Shown here piece after piece: positions 11,601 through 25,100 of a DNA stretch of 64,000 bases. The notes under the pieces are model-generated. The model had not been told where the DNA came from. It searched no databases and worked only from the letters and a program-made list of their open reading frames with translations. The position numbers and the translations under genes were made by a program. Origin of the DNA: Mycolicibacterium lutetiense (GTDB taxonomy: Bacteria > Actinomycetota > Actinomycetes > Mycobacteriales > Mycobacteriaceae); NCBI RefSeq assembly GCF_017876775.1, contig NZ_JAGIOP010000002.1:4092001-4156000 (forward strand), read 5' to 3'. Within the stretch, counting starts at the first letter, position 1. Every line of letters begins with the position of its first letter.

Positions 11601-14600
11601 GATGCGGTGGCGGTGTCGTTCGAGGGCGTCTCGTTGTCGTATCGGGAGTTGGATGAGGCGTCGAATCGGTTGGCGCACTCGCTGAGTGCCCAAGGGGCGC
11701 GACCTGGTGAGTGTGTGGCGTTGATGCTTGAGCGTTCAGCGCGGGCGGTTGTGGCGATTTTGGGTGTGTTGAAGTCGGGGGCGGCGTATCTGCCGATTGA
11801 TCCGGCGCATCCCGATGCTCGTGTTGAGTTCATGCTGGCCGATGCGGCGCCGGTCGCGGTCATCACGACGGCTGGGTTGGCTGAGCGGTTGCACGGTTCC
11901 GGTGTGTCGGTGATCGACGTTGAGGATCCTCGGGTTGATTCTCAGTCCAGTGCGGCGTTGCCGGTTCCTGCGCCCGATGATGTGGCGCACATTATTTACA
12001 CGTCTGGGACCACGGGGACGCCGAAAGGTGTTGCGGTTACTCATCAGAACGTGACGCGGTTGTTCGACGGCATGGATGTGGGTATCGAGCTGGGGCCGCA
12101 GCAGGTGTGGTCTGCGTGTTCGTCGTTGGCGTTCGACTATTCGGTGTGGGAGATCTGGGGGGCTCTGCTGCATGGTGGGCGTTTGGTGGTGGTGCCCGAG
12201 TCGGTGACGCGCTCGCCGCGGGATTTGCAGGCGTTGGTTGTTGCTGAGGGTGTGACAGTGTTGAGTCAGACACCTTCTGCGGTGGGGGTTTTGGATCCGC
12301 AGGTGTTGGGTTCGGTGTCGGCGTTGATGGTGGCTGCTGAGGCGTGCCCGCCGGATGTGGTGGATCGGTGGGCGCCGGGTCGGGTGATGGTCAATGGTTA
12401 TGGTCCGACGGAGACGACGGTGTATGCCACGATCAGCGCTCCGCTTCAGGCTGGGTCGGGTGTGGTGCCGATTGGTGTGCCGGTGCCGGGTGCGGCGTTG
12501 TTCGTCCTGGATCGGTGGTTGCGTCCAGTGCCACCTGGTGTGGTGGGTGAGTTGTATGTCGCCGGCCGCGGCGTGGGCGTCGGCTATGTCCGGCGTGCGG
12601 GGTTGACCGCCTCGAGGTTCGTAGCGTGCCCGTTCGGCGCTCCTGGTGCTCGGATGTATCGGACTGGGGATCTGGTGTCGTGGGGCCCGGATGGGCAGTT
12701 GCGGTATGCCGGGCGGGCTGATGAGCAGGTCAAGATTCGTGGGTATCGCATCGAACTCGGGGAAATCCAAAGCGCGCTGGCTGATGTGGAGGGTGTGCAG
12801 CAGGCGGTGGTGATTGTCCGTGAGGACCAGCCGGGGGACAAGCGCCTGGTCGGCTACATCACCGGCTCAGCCGATCCCGCGGTGGTCCGCGCACAGCTCT
12901 CGCAGCGGTTGCCGGCCTACATGGTGCCCGCCGCAGTGGTCGTCCTCGACGCAGTGCCGTTGACGGTCAACGGCAAGCTCGACAAACGCGCTCTGCCCGC
13001 ACCCGAATACACCGACACTGACCGTTACCGGGCTCCGAGCACGGCTACCGAGGAAATCCTGGCCGGTATCTACGCCCAAGTCCTGGGCCTGGAACGCGTC
13101 GGTATCGACGACTCCTTCTTCGACCTCGGCGGGGACTCACTGACGGCGATGCGACTGATCGCCGCCGTCAACGCGGGCCTCGACGCCGCCGTCAGTGTCC
13201 GTACCTTGTTCGACGCGCCCACCATCGCTGCGCTGGCACCGCACATCAAGGCGGGCTCGGGTGGGCGCCAGCGGTTGGTCCCGCAGCAGCGGCCGGATGT
13301 TATTCCACTGTCCTACGCGCAACAGCGGCTGTGGTTCCTGGAGCAACTGCAGGGGCCGTCGTCGATCTACAACATGGCGGTTGCTTTGCGGCTCGAAGGC
13401 AGCCTGGATGCCGACGCGCTGGGACAGGCGCTGGCCGACGTGGTGGGGCGGCACGAGAGCCTGCGCACGATGTTCGGCGCCGTCGACGGGATTCCGCAGC
13501 AGTTGGTGGTGCCTGCCCCGCAAGCGGAACTGGGCTGGCAGGTTGTCGACGCCACTGGGTGGTCGGCGGATCGGGTGGAGGAAGCAGCCGGAGCGGTCGC
13601 GCGGCGCCCATTTGACCTCACGCAGGAAATCCCGTTGCGGGCAACCCTCTTCCGCGTCGCTGAGGACCAACATGTCCTGGTTGCGGTGGTTCACCACATC
13701 GCTGCCGACGGTTGGTCGATCACGCCTTTCGTGGCGGATCTGGGCTCGGCCTACGGGAGCCGCTGCGCCGGCCGTGCCCCGGAGTGGGCGCCACTGTCGG
13801 TGCAATACGCCGATTACGCGTTGTGGCAACATGACTGGCTGGGGTCGACGTCTGATCCGGACAGTGTGATTGCCACACAGCTGGCTTATTGGGAACAAGA
13901 GCTGGCCGATCTGCCTGAGCGCCTCGAGTTGCCGACTGACCGGCCGTATCCGCCGGTGGCCGATTACCAAGGTGCGAGTGTGGCGATCGACTGGCCTGCC
14001 GAGTTGCAGCGGCAGGTGGAGCGGGTGGCCCGGGAGCACGGCGCGACGAGTTTCATGGTGGTCCAGGCGGCGCTGGCCGCGCTCCTCGCACAGTTGAGCG
14101 CCAGTTCCGATGTGGTGGTGGGAATCGCGACCGCCGGCCGTAGCGATCCGGGTCTTGATGAACTGGTGGGTTTCTTCGTCAACACTCTCGTTCTGCGGTT
14201 GGATCTGGGCGGTGATCCGACGGTGTCTGATCTGCTGGGGCAGGTACGGCAGCGCGGCTTGGCGGCGTTCGAACGTCAGGACGTGCCGTTCGAGGTGCTG
14301 GTGGAGCGACTCAACCCGGCCCGCAGCCTGACGCACCACCCACTCGTGCAGGTGATGGTCTCGTGGCAGAACTTCGCCTCGGAGCAGGCGTCCAGTTTGG
14401 ATCTGGGTGACGTCCAGGCGACACCGCTGGATGCGGATAACCGAACCGCCCGGATGGATCTGGTGTTCTCACTGGCTGAACGGTTCAGCGATGGCGGCGC
14501 GCCGGCCGGTATCGGCGGCGTGGTCGAGTTCCGTACCGACGTGTTCGACGCGTCCAGTGTTCGCCTACTGCTAGAGCGCCTACAACGCGTGTTGGCGGCG

Positions 14601-17600
14601 ATCACAGCTGACACAGCTCAGCGGTTGTCGTCGGTGGATGTTCTTGACGCCGCTGATTGTGCGCGGCTCGATGCGGTTGGTCATCGGGCGGTGCTGACGC
14701 AACCGGTGGCGGAGTCTTCGATTCCGGCGTTGTTCGGTGCACGGGTGCAGAGTGCTCCCGATGCCGTGGCGGTGCGTTTCGAAGATCGTTCAGTGTCTTA
14801 TCGGGAATTGGACGAGACGTCGAATCGGTTGGCACACGTGCTATCTGAATACGGCGCCGGGCCCGGCGAGTGTGTTGCGCTGATGCTCGAGCGCTCAATG
14901 CAGGCTGTGGTGGCGATCTTGGCAGTGCTCAAGTCCGGTGCGGCGTATCTGCCGATTGATCCGGCACACCCCGATGCTCGCGTTGAGTTCATGCTGGCCG
15001 ATGCGCAGCCGGTCGCGGCGGTCACCATGGCTGCGCTCGCCGGGCGGCTGCACGGATCCGGTGTGCGGGTGATCGCCGTCGACGACCCGTGTATCGATGT
15101 GCAATCCTCGAGCGCACTGCCGGTTCCGGCTCCTGACGACGTGGCGCACATCATCTACACGTCTGGGACCACGGGGACGCCGAAAGGTGTCGCGGTTACC
15201 CATCAGAACGTGACGCGGTTGTTCGACGGCATGGATGTGGGTATCGAGCTGGGGCCGCAGCAGGTGTGGTCGCAGTGTTCGTCGTTGGCGTTCGATTACT
15301 CGGTGTGGGAGATCTGGGGCGCCCTGCTGCACGGTGGCCGTCTGGTGGTTGTTCCCGAGCAGACCACACGCTCACCGCAGGATCTGGAGGCGTTGGTTCT
15401 CGCTGAGGGCGTGACGGTGTTGAGCCAGACACCGTCTGCGGTCGGAATGCTCTCGCCCGAGAAGCTGAAGTCGGTCCCGGCGTTGATGGTGGCTGCTGAG
15501 GCGTGCCCGCCGGATGTGGTGGATCGGTGGGCGCCGGGTCGGGTGATGGTCAATGGTTATGGTCCGACGGAGACGACGGTGTATGCCACGATCAGCGCTC
15601 CGCTTCAGGCTGGGCCGGGCGTGGTGCCGGTCGGCGTGCCGGTGCCGGGTGCGGCGTTGTTCGTCGTGGACCGGTCGCTACGTCCGGTTCCCCCCGGTGT
15701 GGTGGGTGAGTTGTATGTCGCCGGCCGCGGCGTGGGCGTCGGCTATGTGCGGCGCGCGGGGTTGACCGCCTCGAGGTTCGTAGCGTGCCCGTTCGGCGCT
15801 CCTGGTGCCCGGATGTATCGGACCGGTGACCTGGTCTCCTGGGGCCCGGATGGGCAGTTGCGCTATTCCGGACGTGCCGATCAGCAGGTCAAGATTCGTG
15901 GTTACCGCATCGAACTCGGGGAAATCCAAAGCGCGCTGGCTGATGTGGAGGGTGTGCAGCAGGCGGTGGTGATTGTCCGTGAGGACCAGCCGGGGGACAA
16001 GCGCCTGGTCGGTTACTTCACCGGCGCCGCGGACCCGGCCGAAGCACGTGCGGCCCTTTCCGAGCGGTTGCCTGCCTACATGGTGCCCGCCGCAGTGGTC
16101 GTCCTCGACGCAGTGCCGTTGACGGTCAACGGCAAGCTCGACAAACGCGCTCTGCCCGCACCCGAATACACCGACACTGACCGTTACCGGGCTCCGAGCA
16201 CGGCTACCGAGGAAATCCTGGCCGGTATCTACGCCCAAGTCCTGGGCCTGGAACGCGTCGGTATCGACGACTCCTTCTTCGACCTCGGCGGGGATTCCCT
16301 GTCGGCAATGCGATTACTCGCCGCGGTGAACAGCCACCTCGACGTGGACCTCGCAGTGCGCACCTTGTTCGACGCACCGACGATCGCTCAACTGGCGTCG
16401 CGCCTCGGTTCAGCCTCGAGTGGACGCCGGCCGCTGGTCCCGCAGCGGCGCGGGGACGTAATCCCGTTGTCTTATGCACAACAGCGGCTGTGGTTCCTCA
16501 ATCGGTTCGAGGACGGGGTCGCGACCTACAACATGCCGATCGGGTTCCGGATCAACGGTGCGCTGGATCTGGATGCACTCGATGCGGCCCTTGATGATGT
16601 GATCACCCGTCACGAATCGCTGCGCACGGTGTTCCCCGACATCGACGGGGTGCCCTCGCAGAAGGTTCTGCCCGTGCAGCCGGGGCTGTGGCGGCGCGGA
16701 GGACCGGCCCTGGTGCAGGTCGCCGCGGACCAAGAAGACGCTGTCATGGGCGAGTTGGTCGCCTTGGCAGGATACCGGTTCGATCTGGCGACCGAGATTC
16801 CGATCCGGGCCCAAATTTATGCCGTGGGACCCGAACAGTATGTCCTCGGAATCGTCTTGCACCACATCGCTTTCGACGGCTGGTCAATGGCGCCCATGGT
16901 CAAGGATGTCGGGGTCGCCTATGCAGCCCGCTGCACCGGGCAGCTGCCCGATTGGTCACCGCTGCCGGTGCAGTATGGCGATTACACGCTGTGGCAGCGT
17001 GAACATCTGGGAGACCTGGATGATCCAGGCAGCCGGATCGCCGAGCAGTTGTCCTATTGGCGCAAAGAGCTGGCGGGTCTGCCCGAGGTGGTATCGCTTC
17101 CCACTGATCGGCCGCGCCCGCCCGCGCCCAGCTATCGCGGCGACGCGGTCGATCTGCGTATCGATCCCGAGTCTTGGTCAGGTGTCAAAGCGGTTGCCGC
17201 AGAACATAATGTCACCACATCAATGGTCTTGCAGGCCGTCATGTCCGTCGTGCTGCACCGGGCCGGTGTCGGTGAGGACATCGCACTGGGGACGCCGATC
17301 GCCGGGCGCAACGATCAGGCCCTGCAGGAGCTGGTCGGGTTCTTCGTCAACACCTGGGTGCTACGGGTCGGGTTGAACTCGCAGCAGCGGTTCAGCGACG
17401 TGCTGGATCAGGTGCGTCAGAAGGCGCTGGACGGCTACACAAATCAGGACGTGCCGTTCGAGTTGCTGGTGGAGCAACTCAACCCGACACGGTCCACATC
17501 GCACCATCCGCTGTTCCAGGTCGCGCTCGTCTTCCAGAACAACGTGCGTCCCGAGGTTGCCTTGGAGGGTGCCGGCATCGAGCCGATGTCGATGGTCACC

Positions 17601-20600
17601 CGCACCGCCAAGTTCGATCTCGATGTGGACATCAGGGAGGTCCCCGACGAACGTTCGGGTGCCCCGATGGCCACCGGCGTGCTGACATACGCCACGGACT
17701 TGTTCGATCGCTCCACGATCGAGCGTCTGGTGGGCTGGTTCGGCAAGGTGGTCGGAGCCGTGGTGGCTGACTCGTCGGTCGTGGTGGGCGAGGTCGGTTT
17801 GCTTGATGGTCCTGAACGCAAACTGTTGCTGCACAAGTGGTCTGGTGCCGGGATCGATGCGCAGGTGGGCCTGGCTCCGGAGTTGTTGGCGACGGCGGTG
17901 GCTGCGGATCCGGAGGCCCTGGCAGTGGTGGATCACCTGCGGGAGTTCACCTACCGGGAGCTGGATGAGGTCTCCAACCAGCTGGCACGGGTATTGATCG
18001 AAGCGGGGGTTGGCCCCGAGCGTGCGGTCGGGGTGGCGATGGGTCGCTGCGCGGAGCTGGTGATCGCCTGGTGGGCGGTGCTCAAGGCAGGTGGGGTGTA
18101 CGTGCCGGTTGATCCGGGCCACCCGGCCGAGCGGATCGCCACGGTACTGGAAACCGTCGAAGCGGTGTGTGTACTGACTCGTAGTGGTGACCCTGTAGCC
18201 GGAACCGGAACGCGCCCGGTAATGGACATTGAGGCACTGGATCTTTCGAGTAGCTCCGCAGAGCCCGTCACCGACGCTGATCGGTTGGCGCCGTTGACCA
18301 CTGACGATGCTGCGTACGCAATCTTCACTTCAGGTTCCACGGGTACGCCGAAGGGTGTGGCGATCAGTCATGCCGGTGTTCTAGGAGTGGCTGCGGCTCA
18401 TCGTGAGTTGTTCGGGGTGGCTGCGCGCGCACGGGTGCTGATGGTGGCCGCGCCGACGTTCGATGCCTCGGTATTCGAATGGCTGTGGGCAGTGGCTTCG
18501 GGGGCCGCGCTGGTGGTGGCCCCGCCGGATTCCTACGCGGGTGACGCACTGACGGCGGTGATCGAGGACCAGCAGGTTGAGGCGGCGCTGATCACTCCGA
18601 CCGTGGTGGCCACTCTGGACCGTAGCCGTCTGTCCGGACTGAAGACGTTGGTCACAGGTGGTGAGGCGTGCCCGGCCGAGTTGGTGGCGGCGTGGGCACC
18701 GGGGCGGCGGATGTTCAATGCTTACGGACCGACCGAGGTGACCATCTGGGCCACTTGGAGTGCGTTGTCGGCCGGACAGCCCGTGCGGATCGGTGCCCCG
18801 GTCCCGGGTACGTGTGCGTTGGTGTTGGATGCCCGGCTGAATCCGGCTCCGGTCGGAGTCGTGGGTGAGCTGTACCTGGCCGGCCCGGTGCTGGCACGTG
18901 GCTATGTGGGACGACCTGATCTGACGGCGGATCGCTTCGTGGCCAATCCCTTTGGGGTTCCGGGGACGCGTCTCTATCGCACCGGCGATCTGGTGCGCTG
19001 GACCCCGACGGGCAGCCTGGAATACCTGGGACGTGCGGACGCCCAGGTCAAACTGCGTGGGCAGCGCCTGGAACTGGGCGAGATCGAGAACACCTTGCTG
19101 GCCTCCCCGCAAGTCAATCGCGCTGCCGCCGCGGTGTACCACAACGATGCCGCCGACCACCTGGTCGCGTATGTCGCATTGGAGCGTGCCAGCAGTGCTG
19201 ATCATGATGCGGAAGTCGTCGATCAGTGGCAGCACGTCTACGACGAACTCTATGACGCCGACCTCGACGTGGCGGAGTTCGGGAGCGATTTCCGTGGCTG
19301 GAACAGCAGTTACACCAGTGATCCGATACCGCTGGATGAGATGGAGGAATGGCGCTCTCTGGCGGTGGACCGGATTCTGGCACTGCGGCCCCAGCGGGTG
19401 CTCGAGCTCGGCGTCGGTTCGGGTCTTGTACTTTCACAGATCGCTCCGAAGTGCGTGGAGTACTGGGGCACAGACTTTTCCGCGCCGACCATACGGACGC
19501 TCGAGTCAGCGGTGGCCGGACAACCGTGGGGGGACAGGGTCCGGCTGCAGGTGCAGCCTGCGGATGTGGCTGACGGGCTGCCGGACGGATACTTCGACAC
19601 GATCATCGTCAACTCGGTCATCCAGTACTTCCCCAATGCCGCGTACCTCACCGAGGTGATCGACAACGCCATGGGCCTGTTGGCCCCGGGCGGAACACTG
19701 TTCGTCGGCGATGTGCGCAATTACAGCCTGCAGGGCGCCTTCCAGACCGGTATCGCGCTGGCGCGCAGCGGTTCCGATACCGACACGGACGACCTCCGTC
19801 AGCGCGTTCAACGTGCAGTTCTCGGTGAGCCGGAGTTGCTGCTGGCCCCTGAGTTCTTCACGACTTGGGCAGCTGAACATCCAGCGGTGGGCGGGATAGG
19901 CATCCAGGTCAAGCGCGGTGAAGCCGACAATGAGCTGACCCGTTACCGCTACGACGTCATCATCCACAGGTCAGCGGACGGGGTCGTTTCGCTCGAAGAC
20001 GCGCCCAACTGGGATTGGGCCGATTGCGCAGGCCTGAGCGGACTGCACGCGGAGTTGACGGCTCAGCGGCCGCCGACCGTGCGAGTCGCCGCGATACCAC
20101 GTGCGGGTGTGTTCGCCGACGTGATCATCGAGCAGGCCCTTGCCGACGGACATTCGGTCGCGGATGCGTTGGCAGAGGCAGACGTTGCCGCCAATCCCGC
20201 GAACACTGTCACGCCCGAACTGTTGTACCGGCTCGGTGAGGCCGCCGGATACCAGGTCGCGGTCACGTGGGGGCCTCAACCCGGCACTGTCGACGCGGTG
20301 TTCGTTGCCGGGGCCGAGGACGGGGAGATTCCGGTACTGACCGATCTCTATCTGCACTCGGCTGGTTCGCACAGGCGCAGCGCCTACGCCAATGATCCTG
20401 ATACCAACGGCAAGGTGAGCAAGGTGCGTCAGTGGTTGGCTGCCCGTTTGCCCGAATACATGGTGCCGAGTCAGATCGTGGTGCTCGACGAGTTCCCATT
20501 GACTTCCTCTGGCAAGACCGACCGTAAGGCCCTTCCCAAGCCGGTGTTCACAGCCGCGACCTTCCGCTCACCTCAGACGCCGACGGAGAAGACCGTCGCC

Positions 20601-22184
20601 GATGTGTTCGCCGAGGTGCTCGGCCTCGATCAGGTCGGGCTCGACGACGATTTCTTTGCTCTGGGCGGAGATTCGTTGATCGCCATCCGGGTGAGCGCCC
20701 GCCTTCAGTCCGCCCTCGGCAAGGACGTGCCCGTCCGCTATCTGTTCGACGCGCCCACCGTCGGACGGCTGGCCGGCTGCCTGGACCGCCAGCAGGCGGA
20801 CGCGGCACGTCCGCCACTGCAGGTGATGCCACGCCCGCAGACCATCCCGTTGTCGTACGCCCAACAGCGGTTGTGGTTCTTCGACCAACTGAACGGCCCC
20901 TCACCGGTTTACAACCTGGCCGTCGGATTGCGTCTGAGCGGGGATCTCGACCCCATGGCGCTCGGGCAGGCGCTGTTCGATGTGGTGGGTCGCCACGAGA
21001 GCCTGCGCACACTGTTCACCCTCGCCGGTGAAGCGCCCCAGCAATTCGTGGTGCCGGCCGAAAACGCCCGCCTGTGCTGGCAGGTGGTGGATGCAGCTGG
21101 TTGGGCAGGCGACCGACTGGCCGAGGCGGCCGGCGCGGTAGCACGTCATTCCTTTGATCTGTCGAGTGAATTGCCGTTGAGAGCAACGCTTTTCCGCGTG
21201 GCAGAGAACGAGTATGTCCTGGTGGCAGTGGCACACCACATTGCTGCTGATGGCTGGTCAGTGACCCCGTTGGTGGCGGACCTCGGCGCTGCTTACGCCA
21301 GGCGGAGCGAGGGCGAAGAGCCTGATTGGTCACCGTTGCCCGTGCAGTATGCCGACTACACGCTTTGGCAGCGTTCGTATCTGGGTGATCTCGCCGACCG
21401 TGACAGCCGTATCTCCGGGCAACTGGCGTATTGGGAGAACGCGTTGGCCGGGCTGCCGGAGCGGTTGGAGTTGCCGACGGATCGGCCGTACCCGCCGGTG
21501 GCCGACTACCAGGGCGCCAGCCTGTTGGTGGATTGGCCGGCCGAGTTGCAGCAGCGCGTCGCCCGGCTTGCTCGTCAGCAGAACGCGACCAGTTTCATGG
21601 TGGTGCAAGCCGGGTTGGCGCTGTTGCTGTCGAAGCTCGGTGCGACTTCAGATGTTGCCGTGGGTATCTCGATCGCTGGGCGTAATGATCCCGCGCTGGA
21701 CAACCTGGTGGGATTCTTCGTCAACACCCTGGTGCTGCGGGTCGACTTCGCCGGAGATCCGACCATTGGTGAGCTGCTAGAGCAGGTACGACAGCGCGGT
21801 CTGGCAGCCTTCGAGCACCAGGATGTGCCGTTCGAGCTTGTGGTGGACCGGCTCAACCCGGCCCGCAGCTTGACCCATCACCCGTTGGTGCAGGTCATGT
21901 TGTCCTGGCAGAACCTGGCCTGGCAGCACAGCGCAGACACCGCAGGCGGTCTGGCGCTGGGAGACGTCCGGGTGAGCCCGTTGCCCGCGCAGACCCACAC
22001 CGCGCGGACTGATCTGACCTTTGCGCTGGGTGATCGCTGGACTGAGACCGGCGAGCCGGCCGGGATTGGAGGGACTGTGGAGTTTCGCACCGACGTTTAT
22101 GACGAGGCCACTGTTGTGCGCTTGATCCATCGGTTGCGGAAAGTCTTGATGGCGATGACGGCTGAGGTGGAGGCGGCATCGTGA
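2604..22184 (+). CDS. NRPS-A: five-module synthetase with starter C and two N-methyltransferase domains
   Basis: 6526 residues. Approximate order: starter C 5-430 (HHIVLDG), A1 450-945, T1 (Ser985); C2 1035-1490, A2 with inserted N-methyltransferase about 1967-2375 (LELGVGSG), T2 (Ser2454); C3 2505-2945, A3 2980-3470, T3 (Ser3512); C4 3563-4000, A4 4040-4525, T4 (Ser4565); C5 4616-5055, A5 with N-methyltransferase 5538-5930, T5 (Ser6024); terminal C6 6075-6520. The first C domain has no module before it, so it should N-acylate residue 1 with a fatty acid. Ten-residue signatures read against GrsA: A1=A3=A4 DYWSMAGVYK; A2=A5 DAFLVGAIWK. There are no epimerisation domains and no thioesterase. 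C6 must condense onto the first residue loaded by NRPS-B. ATG 2604 follows GGGAGAG. The stop overlaps the NRPS-B start (GTGA). Inferred product: acyl-Val-MeLeu-Val-Val-MeLeu; the Val and Leu calls rest on the pattern match, not on the codes alone. Confidence 0.93.
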   Translation: MQHVEQALPVTRAQLDIWLAHDVAESGTEWLLGLFVKIAGALDRDALEWAIRRVVREAEPLRATFFEVNGQVYQKVVDHPDVGLAFYDLRSASDPVAEARDMAASIQRTPMSFTGPLFRFALFQTRDDEHFLIACCHHIVLDGTGIALVGSRLASVYSAVCSGAPIPPPIFGSLADLIDDESTYEASREYLDDQAYWTGNLPPEAGPNSWQTDAVDTEEVHWPSASVQFESEVLRQVDILARSKNVARSSIITAACALLVRGWCAEGSDVVLDFPVSRRVSPESRTLPGMVAGVVPLVVKASPATSISEFLDDVESHIQEALQHQRFPVHTLERKVNPRVAGQMANRVSVNFLPSTFTLDFGGAEASASLTNAGVVGGFGLVFSSAGDELVLSTMGTGQPFSSFGVADLAERLQRILVAFVSDPAQRLSLVDVLDAADCVRLDAVGHRAVLTRPVVESSIPAVFAGQVVRAPDAVAVSFEGVSLSYRELDEASNRLAHSLSAQGARPGECVALMLERSARAVVAILGVLKSGAAYLPIDPAHPDARVEFMLADAAPVAVITTAGLAERLHGSGVSVIDVEDPRVDSQSSAALPVPAPDDVAHIIYTSGTTGTPKGVAVTHQNVTRLFDGMDVGIELGPQQVWSACSSLAFDYSVWEIWGALLHGGRLVVVPESVTRSPRDLQALVVAEGVTVLSQTPSAVGVLDPQVLGSVSALMVAAEACPPDVVDRWAPGRVMVNGYGPTETTVYATISAPLQAGPGVVPVGVPVPGAALFVVDRSLRPVPPGVVGELYVAGRGVGVGYVRRAGLTASRFVACPFGAPGARMYRTGDLVSWGPDGQLRYAGRADEQVKIRGYRIELGEIQSALADVEGVQQAVVIVREDQPGDKRLVGYITGSADPAVVRAQLSQRLPAYMVPAAVVVLDAVPLTVNGKLDKRALPAPEYTDTDRYRAPSTATEEILAGIYAQVLGLERVGIDDSFFDLGGDSILAMRVVAAVNTNLDAGLAVRTLFDAPTVAQLAPHVGEDSERRAPLVAGDRPALIPLSFAQNRMWFLNRFEDGVATYNMPIGFRINGALDLDALDAALDDVITRHESLRTVFPDIDGVPSQKVLPVQPGLWRRGGPAVAPVAEADLVGELISLAGYTFDLATEIPIRAQIYAVGPEQYVLGIVLHHIAFDGWSMAPMVKDVGVAYAARCAGQLPDWSPLPVQYADYTLWQQDWLGSESDPDSVLASQLTYWRRELADLPEVVSLTADRPRPPAPSYRGDAVDLRIDPESWAGIKAVAAAHNATVSMVLQAAMAVALHRAGVGEDIALGTPIAGRMDQAIDELVGFFVNTWVLRVGVDPALRFSEVLERVRQKALDAYANQDVPFELLVERLNPTRSTSHHPLFQVALAFQNNVRPEIQLDELYVEPMVADIRTARFDLEFDLRELSSGDASALFDLHAVPAEGCGALMAAGTVAYATDLYDRSSVERMVGWFGRVVEAVVSDPSVVVGEVGLLDHDEQNLLLHMWSGAEVSGPKGLAPELLAAAVAADPDAVAVVDGTRELSYRELDEVSNQLARALIEAGVGPEHAVGVAMGRCAELVIAWWAVLKAGGVYVPVDPGHPAERVSTVLDTAEAVCVLTCGIGAVEGTGSRLVVPLDVVDLSEHSADPVTDTDRLAPLSVDDAAYVIFTSGSTGTPKGVAISHAGVLGVAAAHHDLLGLTPRARVLMVAAPTFDASVFEWLWAVASGAALVVAPPDSYAGDALTAVIEDQQVEAALITPTVLATLDPAEIDGLDTLVTGGEACPAELVAAWAPGRRMFNAYGPTEVTIWATWSALSAGQPVRIGAPVPGTCALVLDARLNPAPVGVVGELYLAGPVLARGYVGRPDLTADRFVANPFGVPGTRLYRTGDLVRWTPTGSLEYLGRADAQVKLRGQRLELGEIENTLLASPQVTRAAAAVHRGSTGVDHLVGYIALEQTSTADYDADVVDQWQGIYDELYDADLDAVEFGNDFRGWNSSYTDDPIPLHEMEEWRSATVDRILALRPQRVLELGVGSGLLLSQLAPKCVEYWGTDFSAPTIQKLQTAVAGRPWGDRVHLLTRPAHITAELPQNQFDMVVINSVVQYFPSAGYLAEVIDKAVELLAPGGTLFIGDVRNHSLQGAFQTGIVLARSRNGTDTDEVRQRVQRAMLGEHELLLAPEFFTTWAADHPSVGGIGIQVKRGEADNELSRYRYDVIVHKSPTQVCSLAGAPNWTWTDCAGLSGLLAELTAQHPSTVRVSSIPRAGVIADVVTEQALGAGLPLAEALAHADSVAEDVVTPEMVYRLGAAAGYHVAVTWGTQPGTLDAVFIAVSDGESLPALTELYQPAADSRQRGGYANDPHTNSKVTTVRQWLFEQLPEYMVPSQIVVLDEFPLTSSGKIDRKALPEPTFVATSFRAPQTDTEKIVAEVFTEVLGLGRAGLDDDFFVLGGDSLIAIRVSARLQSALGRDVPVRYLFEASTVGGFADYLDRHQDGVARPPLAARHRPAAVPLSYAQQRLWFLEQLQGPSPIYNMAVALRLSGRLDEDALGVALADVIGRQESLRTVFTSVDGVPQQVVLSADQADLGWQIVDADGWPTARLDEAIGATARHSFDLVSEIPIKATLFRVSENEHVLAAVVHHIAADGWSVTPLVVDLATAYASRCTGEAPDWEPLPVQYADFTLWQQEWLGSTSDPDSVIAGQLSYWEDELVELPDRLELPTDRPYPPVADYQGSSVAVDWPAELQQQIARVAREQGATSFMVVQAALAALMAQLSASTDVAVGIASAGRGEPALDELVGFFVNTLVLRVDLAGDPTVADLLGQVRRRSLAAFEHQDVPFEVLVDRLNPARSLTHHPLVQVMLTWQNLPWQHSDPTAALVLGDVGVTQLDAETQTARMDLVFSLRERFNDAGVPAGIDGSVEFRTDVFDAATIETLIQRMQRMLAVMTADPAQRLSLVDVLDAADCVRLDAVGHRAVLTRPVVESSIPAVFAGQVVRAPDAVAVSFEGVSLSYRELDEASNRLAHSLSAQGARPGECVALMLERSARAVVAILGVLKSGAAYLPIDPAHPDARVEFMLADAAPVAVITTAGLAERLHGSGVSVIDVEDPRVDSQSSAALPVPAPDDVAHIIYTSGTTGTPKGVAVTHQNVTRLFDGMDVGIELGPQQVWSACSSLAFDYSVWEIWGALLHGGRLVVVPESVTRSPRDLQALVVAEGVTVLSQTPSAVGVLDPQVLGSVSALMVAAEACPPDVVDRWAPGRVMVNGYGPTETTVYATISAPLQAGSGVVPIGVPVPGAALFVLDRWLRPVPPGVVGELYVAGRGVGVGYVRRAGLTASRFVACPFGAPGARMYRTGDLVSWGPDGQLRYAGRADEQVKIRGYRIELGEIQSALADVEGVQQAVVIVREDQPGDKRLVGYITGSADPAVVRAQLSQRLPAYMVPAAVVVLDAVPLTVNGKLDKRALPAPEYTDTDRYRAPSTATEEILAGIYAQVLGLERVGIDDSFFDLGGDSLTAMRLIAAVNAGLDAAVSVRTLFDAPTIAALAPHIKAGSGGRQRLVPQQRPDVIPLSYAQQRLWFLEQLQGPSSIYNMAVALRLEGSLDADALGQALADVVGRHESLRTMFGAVDGIPQQLVVPAPQAELGWQVVDATGWSADRVEEAAGAVARRPFDLTQEIPLRATLFRVAEDQHVLVAVVHHIAADGWSITPFVADLGSAYGSRCAGRAPEWAPLSVQYADYALWQHDWLGSTSDPDSVIATQLAYWEQELADLPERLELPTDRPYPPVADYQGASVAIDWPAELQRQVERVAREHGATSFMVVQAALAALLAQLSASSDVVVGIATAGRSDPGLDELVGFFVNTLVLRLDLGGDPTVSDLLGQVRQRGLAAFERQDVPFEVLVERLNPARSLTHHPLVQVMVSWQNFASEQASSLDLGDVQATPLDADNRTARMDLVFSLAERFSDGGAPAGIGGVVEFRTDVFDASSVRLLLERLQRVLAAITADTAQRLSSVDVLDAADCARLDAVGHRAVLTQPVAESSIPALFGARVQSAPDAVAVRFEDRSVSYRELDETSNRLAHVLSEYGAGPGECVALMLERSMQAVVAILAVLKSGAAYLPIDPAHPDARVEFMLADAQPVAAVTMAALAGRLHGSGVRVIAVDDPCIDVQSSSALPVPAPDDVAHIIYTSGTTGTPKGVAVTHQNVTRLFDGMDVGIELGPQQVWSQCSSLAFDYSVWEIWGALLHGGRLVVVPEQTTRSPQDLEALVLAEGVTVLSQTPSAVGMLSPEKLKSVPALMVAAEACPPDVVDRWAPGRVMVNGYGPTETTVYATISAPLQAGPGVVPVGVPVPGAALFVVDRSLRPVPPGVVGELYVAGRGVGVGYVRRAGLTASRFVACPFGAPGARMYRTGDLVSWGPDGQLRYSGRADQQVKIRGYRIELGEIQSALADVEGVQQAVVIVREDQPGDKRLVGYFTGAADPAEARAALSERLPAYMVPAAVVVLDAVPLTVNGKLDKRALPAPEYTDTDRYRAPSTATEEILAGIYAQVLGLERVGIDDSFFDLGGDSLSAMRLLAAVNSHLDVDLAVRTLFDAPTIAQLASRLGSASSGRRPLVPQRRGDVIPLSYAQQRLWFLNRFEDGVATYNMPIGFRINGALDLDALDAALDDVITRHESLRTVFPDIDGVPSQKVLPVQPGLWRRGGPALVQVAADQEDAVMGELVALAGYRFDLATEIPIRAQIYAVGPEQYVLGIVLHHIAFDGWSMAPMVKDVGVAYAARCTGQLPDWSPLPVQYGDYTLWQREHLGDLDDPGSRIAEQLSYWRKELAGLPEVVSLPTDRPRPPAPSYRGDAVDLRIDPESWSGVKAVAAEHNVTTSMVLQAVMSVVLHRAGVGEDIALGTPIAGRNDQALQELVGFFVNTWVLRVGLNSQQRFSDVLDQVRQKALDGYTNQDVPFELLVEQLNPTRSTSHHPLFQVALVFQNNVRPEVALEGAGIEPMSMVTRTAKFDLDVDIREVPDERSGAPMATGVLTYATDLFDRSTIERLVGWFGKVVGAVVADSSVVVGEVGLLDGPERKLLLHKWSGAGIDAQVGLAPELLATAVAADPEALAVVDHLREFTYRELDEVSNQLARVLIEAGVGPERAVGVAMGRCAELVIAWWAVLKAGGVYVPVDPGHPAERIATVLETVEAVCVLTRSGDPVAGTGTRPVMDIEALDLSSSSAEPVTDADRLAPLTTDDAAYAIFTSGSTGTPKGVAISHAGVLGVAAAHRELFGVAARARVLMVAAPTFDASVFEWLWAVASGAALVVAPPDSYAGDALTAVIEDQQVEAALITPTVVATLDRSRLSGLKTLVTGGEACPAELVAAWAPGRRMFNAYGPTEVTIWATWSALSAGQPVRIGAPVPGTCALVLDARLNPAPVGVVGELYLAGPVLARGYVGRPDLTADRFVANPFGVPGTRLYRTGDLVRWTPTGSLEYLGRADAQVKLRGQRLELGEIENTLLASPQVNRAAAAVYHNDAADHLVAYVALERASSADHDAEVVDQWQHVYDELYDADLDVAEFGSDFRGWNSSYTSDPIPLDEMEEWRSLAVDRILALRPQRVLELGVGSGLVLSQIAPKCVEYWGTDFSAPTIRTLESAVAGQPWGDRVRLQVQPADVADGLPDGYFDTIIVNSVIQYFPNAAYLTEVIDNAMGLLAPGGTLFVGDVRNYSLQGAFQTGIALARSGSDTDTDDLRQRVQRAVLGEPELLLAPEFFTTWAAEHPAVGGIGIQVKRGEADNELTRYRYDVIIHRSADGVVSLEDAPNWDWADCAGLSGLHAELTAQRPPTVRVAAIPRAGVFADVIIEQALADGHSVADALAEADVAANPANTVTPELLYRLGEAAGYQVAVTWGPQPGTVDAVFVAGAEDGEIPVLTDLYLHSAGSHRRSAYANDPDTNGKVSKVRQWLAARLPEYMVPSQIVVLDEFPLTSSGKTDRKALPKPVFTAATFRSPQTPTEKTVADVFAEVLGLDQVGLDDDFFALGGDSLIAIRVSARLQSALGKDVPVRYLFDAPTVGRLAGCLDRQQADAARPPLQVMPRPQTIPLSYAQQRLWFFDQLNGPSPVYNLAVGLRLSGDLDPMALGQALFDVVGRHESLRTLFTLAGEAPQQFVVPAENARLCWQVVDAAGWAGDRLAEAAGAVARHSFDLSSELPLRATLFRVAENEYVLVAVAHHIAADGWSVTPLVADLGAAYARRSEGEEPDWSPLPVQYADYTLWQRSYLGDLADRDSRISGQLAYWENALAGLPERLELPTDRPYPPVADYQGASLLVDWPAELQQRVARLARQQNATSFMVVQAGLALLLSKLGATSDVAVGISIAGRNDPALDNLVGFFVNTLVLRVDFAGDPTIGELLEQVRQRGLAAFEHQDVPFELVVDRLNPARSLTHHPLVQVMLSWQNLAWQHSADTAGGLALGDVRVSPLPAQTHTARTDLTFALGDRWTETGEPAGIGGTVEFRTDVYDEATVVRLIHRLRKVLMAMTAEVEAAS
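3886..5542 (+). repeat. A1 cassette, near-identical to 11467-13123 (A3)
   Basis: Direct repeat with constant offset 7581. It is identical without interruption over 3886-4874, carries about 15-20 differences in roughly 4875-5016, and is then identical again to 5542 inside the carrier-protein motif. It spans the C-A linker, the whole A domain and the start of T1. Part of it (4738-5068) is also identical to 15478-15808 in A4. Confidence 0.9.
7938..8404 (+). repeat. A2 segment near-identical to 18645-19111 (A5)
   Basis: Direct repeat at offset 10707 covering the second half of the adenylation domain just before the N-methyltransferase insertion; I see one mismatch near 8028. Together with identical C2/C5 stretches (5749-5962 and 16489-16702), it shows that modules 1-2 and 4-5 are copies of one two-module unit. 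Confidence 0.85.
11467..13123 (+). repeat. A3 cassette, near-identical to 3886-5542 (A1)
   Basis: Second copy of the adenylation cassette in module 3. The breakpoints fall in the C-A linker ([12 protein letters not shown]) and just before the carrier-protein serine. The flanking C and T domains are clearly more diverged, which points to recent duplication or gene conversion of the adenylation unit alone. Confidence 0.9.
18645..19111 (+). repeat. A5 segment near-identical to 7938-8404 (A2)
   Basis: Partner copy in module 5. The downstream N-methyltransferase domains are similar but visibly diverged, so identity is confined to the adenylation core. Confidence 0.85.
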
Positions 22185-25100
22185 CTGCCGACCTGAGCCG
22201 ACGGTTGTCGTCGATGGATTTCTTGGACGAGGATGAGCACGCTGAGCTGTTCGAGTGGGGCAATAGGTCCGCGTTGATCGAACCGGTGGCGGCGTCGGCG
22301 TCGATCACGGGGCTGTTCGCCGCTCAGGTGGCTCGTGCATCCGATGCGCCGGCGGTCACGTTCAACGGCCGCTCCATTACATACGCGGAGCTGGACGCGG
22401 CATCGGATCGCTTGGCTCACAGGTTGGTCAGTCTGGGTGTAGGCCCTGGCGAACGGGTGGCATTGCTCTTTCCTCGCTCCATTGAGGCGATCGTTTCCAT
22501 TGTCGCGGTGTTGAAGTCGGGGGCGGCGTATCTGCCGATCGATCCTATGCATCCTGATGCACGGATTCAGTTCATGCTCGCAGATGCCGAACCGGCAGTG
22601 GCAGTGACGACCACGGAGTTGATGGGCCGATTGGCCGGATGCGATCTGGAAGTTATCGATTTCGAAGAGGTGCGTCATCGCAGCGGGCAAAGTGAAGCAT
22701 TGCCGTCGCCGACGGCTGCGGACATTGCGTATTTGATCTACACGTCCGGGACGACGGGTGTTCCCAAGGGCGTGGCGATCACCCATCGCAACGTGGTCCG
22801 GCTGCTCGAGACGCTGGATGCGGAGCTGGGACTGGCGGGTCAGGTTTGGACTCAGTGTCATTCGTTGGCGTTTGACTATTCGGTCTGGGAGATCTGGGGG
22901 GCGCTGTTGTTCGGAGGCCGGCTGGTGGTCGTGCCAGAGGCGGTGACGCGCGCCCCGGAGGTTCTTCATGCCTTGCTGGCTGCCGAGCAGGTCACCATGT
23001 TCAGTCAGACGCCGTCGGCATTTTATGCGTTGCAAGCCGTCGATGCGCTGCGACCGGGGCCGGGTGGCCAGCTGAAGTTGGAGACGGTGATCTTCGGCGG
23101 GGAAGCGCTTGAGCCGCAGCGTCTTCGCGCCTGGCTGGATCATCACCCAGGTTCGCCGAGGTTGATCAATATGTATGGGATCACCGAGACGACGGTGCAT
23201 GCGTCGTTCCGTGAGATTGTTGGCGTCGATGCCGAGGGCAGCGTCAGCCCGATTGGTGTGCCCTTGGCTCATCTCGGCTTTTTTGTGCTGGACCCGTCGT
23301 TGCGGCCGGTGCCGGTTGGTGTGGTGGGTGAGTTGTACGTGGTGGGCACCGGTTTGGGGTGCGGTTACTGGCGACGGGGTGGATTGAGTGCTTCGCGGTT
23401 TGTGGCATGCCCGTTCGGTGGGGCCGGGGCACGGATGTATCGGACCGGCGATCTGGCGTCCTGGGGCGGCGACGGGCAGTTGCGCTATGCGGGCCGGGTC
23501 GATGAGCAAGTCAAGATCCGCGGGTACCGGATCGAATTGGGTGAGATTCAAACAGCTTTGGCCGAAGCCGATGGGGTAGGCCAGGCGGCGGTGATCGTCC
23601 GGGAAGATCACCCTGGGGACAAGCGCCTCGTCGGTTACATCACCGGCACTGCGGATCCGGTCGCGGTTCGTGCGGCATTGTCGGAGCGGTTGCCCGGCTA
23701 CATGGTGCCCACCGCAGTGGTCGTGCTGGCCACCTTGCCATTGACGGTGAACGGCAAGCTCGACCGCCGAGCGTTGCCGGCGCCCGACTATGTCAACGGT
23801 CAGGGGTACCGTGCTCCGGCCACTCCTCTCGAAGAGGTGCTGGCGGGCATCTATGCCCAAGTGCTGAGTTTGGGGCGGGTTGGGGTTGATGACTCGTTCT
23901 TCGACCTGGGTGGGGACTCGTTGTCGGCGACTCGCTTGATCAATGCGGTCAATGCCACTCTGGGTGCTGATTTTGCGGTGCGGGCGGTGTTCGAGACGCC
24001 GACGGTGGCCCAGTTGGCGGCGCGTGCCGGTGAAAGTTCGGGACGGCATGAGCCGTTGGTGGCCCAACAGCGGCCGACAGTCATTCCGTTGTCATACGCT
24101 CAGCAGCGGCTGTGGTTCCTGGATCAGTTGGAGGGCCTTTCGCCGATCTACAACATGGCGGTGGCATTACGGGTCAGAGGGTCGCTGAATGCGGACGCGC
24201 TCGGTGCTGCGCTGGCCGATGTGGTGGAGCGTCACGAGTCTTTGCGTACGGTGTTCCGGTCGATCGAGGGCGTCCCAGAGCAGGTGGTGGTGCCTGCCGG
24301 CGAAGCCGATTGCGGTTGGCGAGTGGTCGACGCCGGTGAGTGGTCGACGACTGAATTGCGTGAGGCCATCGGAGAGATGGCCGGCCATGCCTTTGATCTG
24401 GGCAGCGAAATACCCTTGCGGGCAGCGCTTTTACGGCTGAACGAGGATGAGCATGTCCTGGTGGCCGTGGTGCACCACATCGCTGCCGACGGCTGGTCGG
24501 TAGCCCCATTGATCACGGACCTGCAGTTGGCATATGCCGGCCGGTCGGCGGGACGAGCGCCGGGTTGGACGCCGTTGCCTGTGCAGTATGTGGATTACAC
24601 CCTTTGGCAGCGTGAGCACCTGGGCGACCTGGGCGATACCGACAGTCGAATCTCCGGGCAGGTGGCGTATTGGGAGCAGGCATTGGCCGGGCTGCCAGAA
24701 CGCCTGGAGCTACCTACCGACCGTCCCTATCCTGCGGTGGCCGACCACCGCGGTGCCAGCATGCCGGTCTCATTGCCGGCCGAACTGCACAAGCGGATAC
24801 GCGAAGTTGCACGGGAACACAACGCAACGACGTACATGGTGGTTCAGGCCGCGCTGACGATGCTGTTGTCGAAGCTCGGTGCGAGCTCTGATGTGGCGGT
24901 CGGGGTCCCGATCGCGGGCCGGAGTGATGCCGCACTGGATCAGTTGGTGGGGTTCTTCGTCAACACGTTGGTGCTGCGAGTGGATCTGGCCGGCGACCCC
25001 ACTGTTGCTGAGCTGCTGGCCCAGGTGCGCCAGCGTAGCCTGGCCACGCTCGAGCACCAGGATGTGCCGTTCGAAGTGCTCGTGGATCGGCTCAAGCCGA

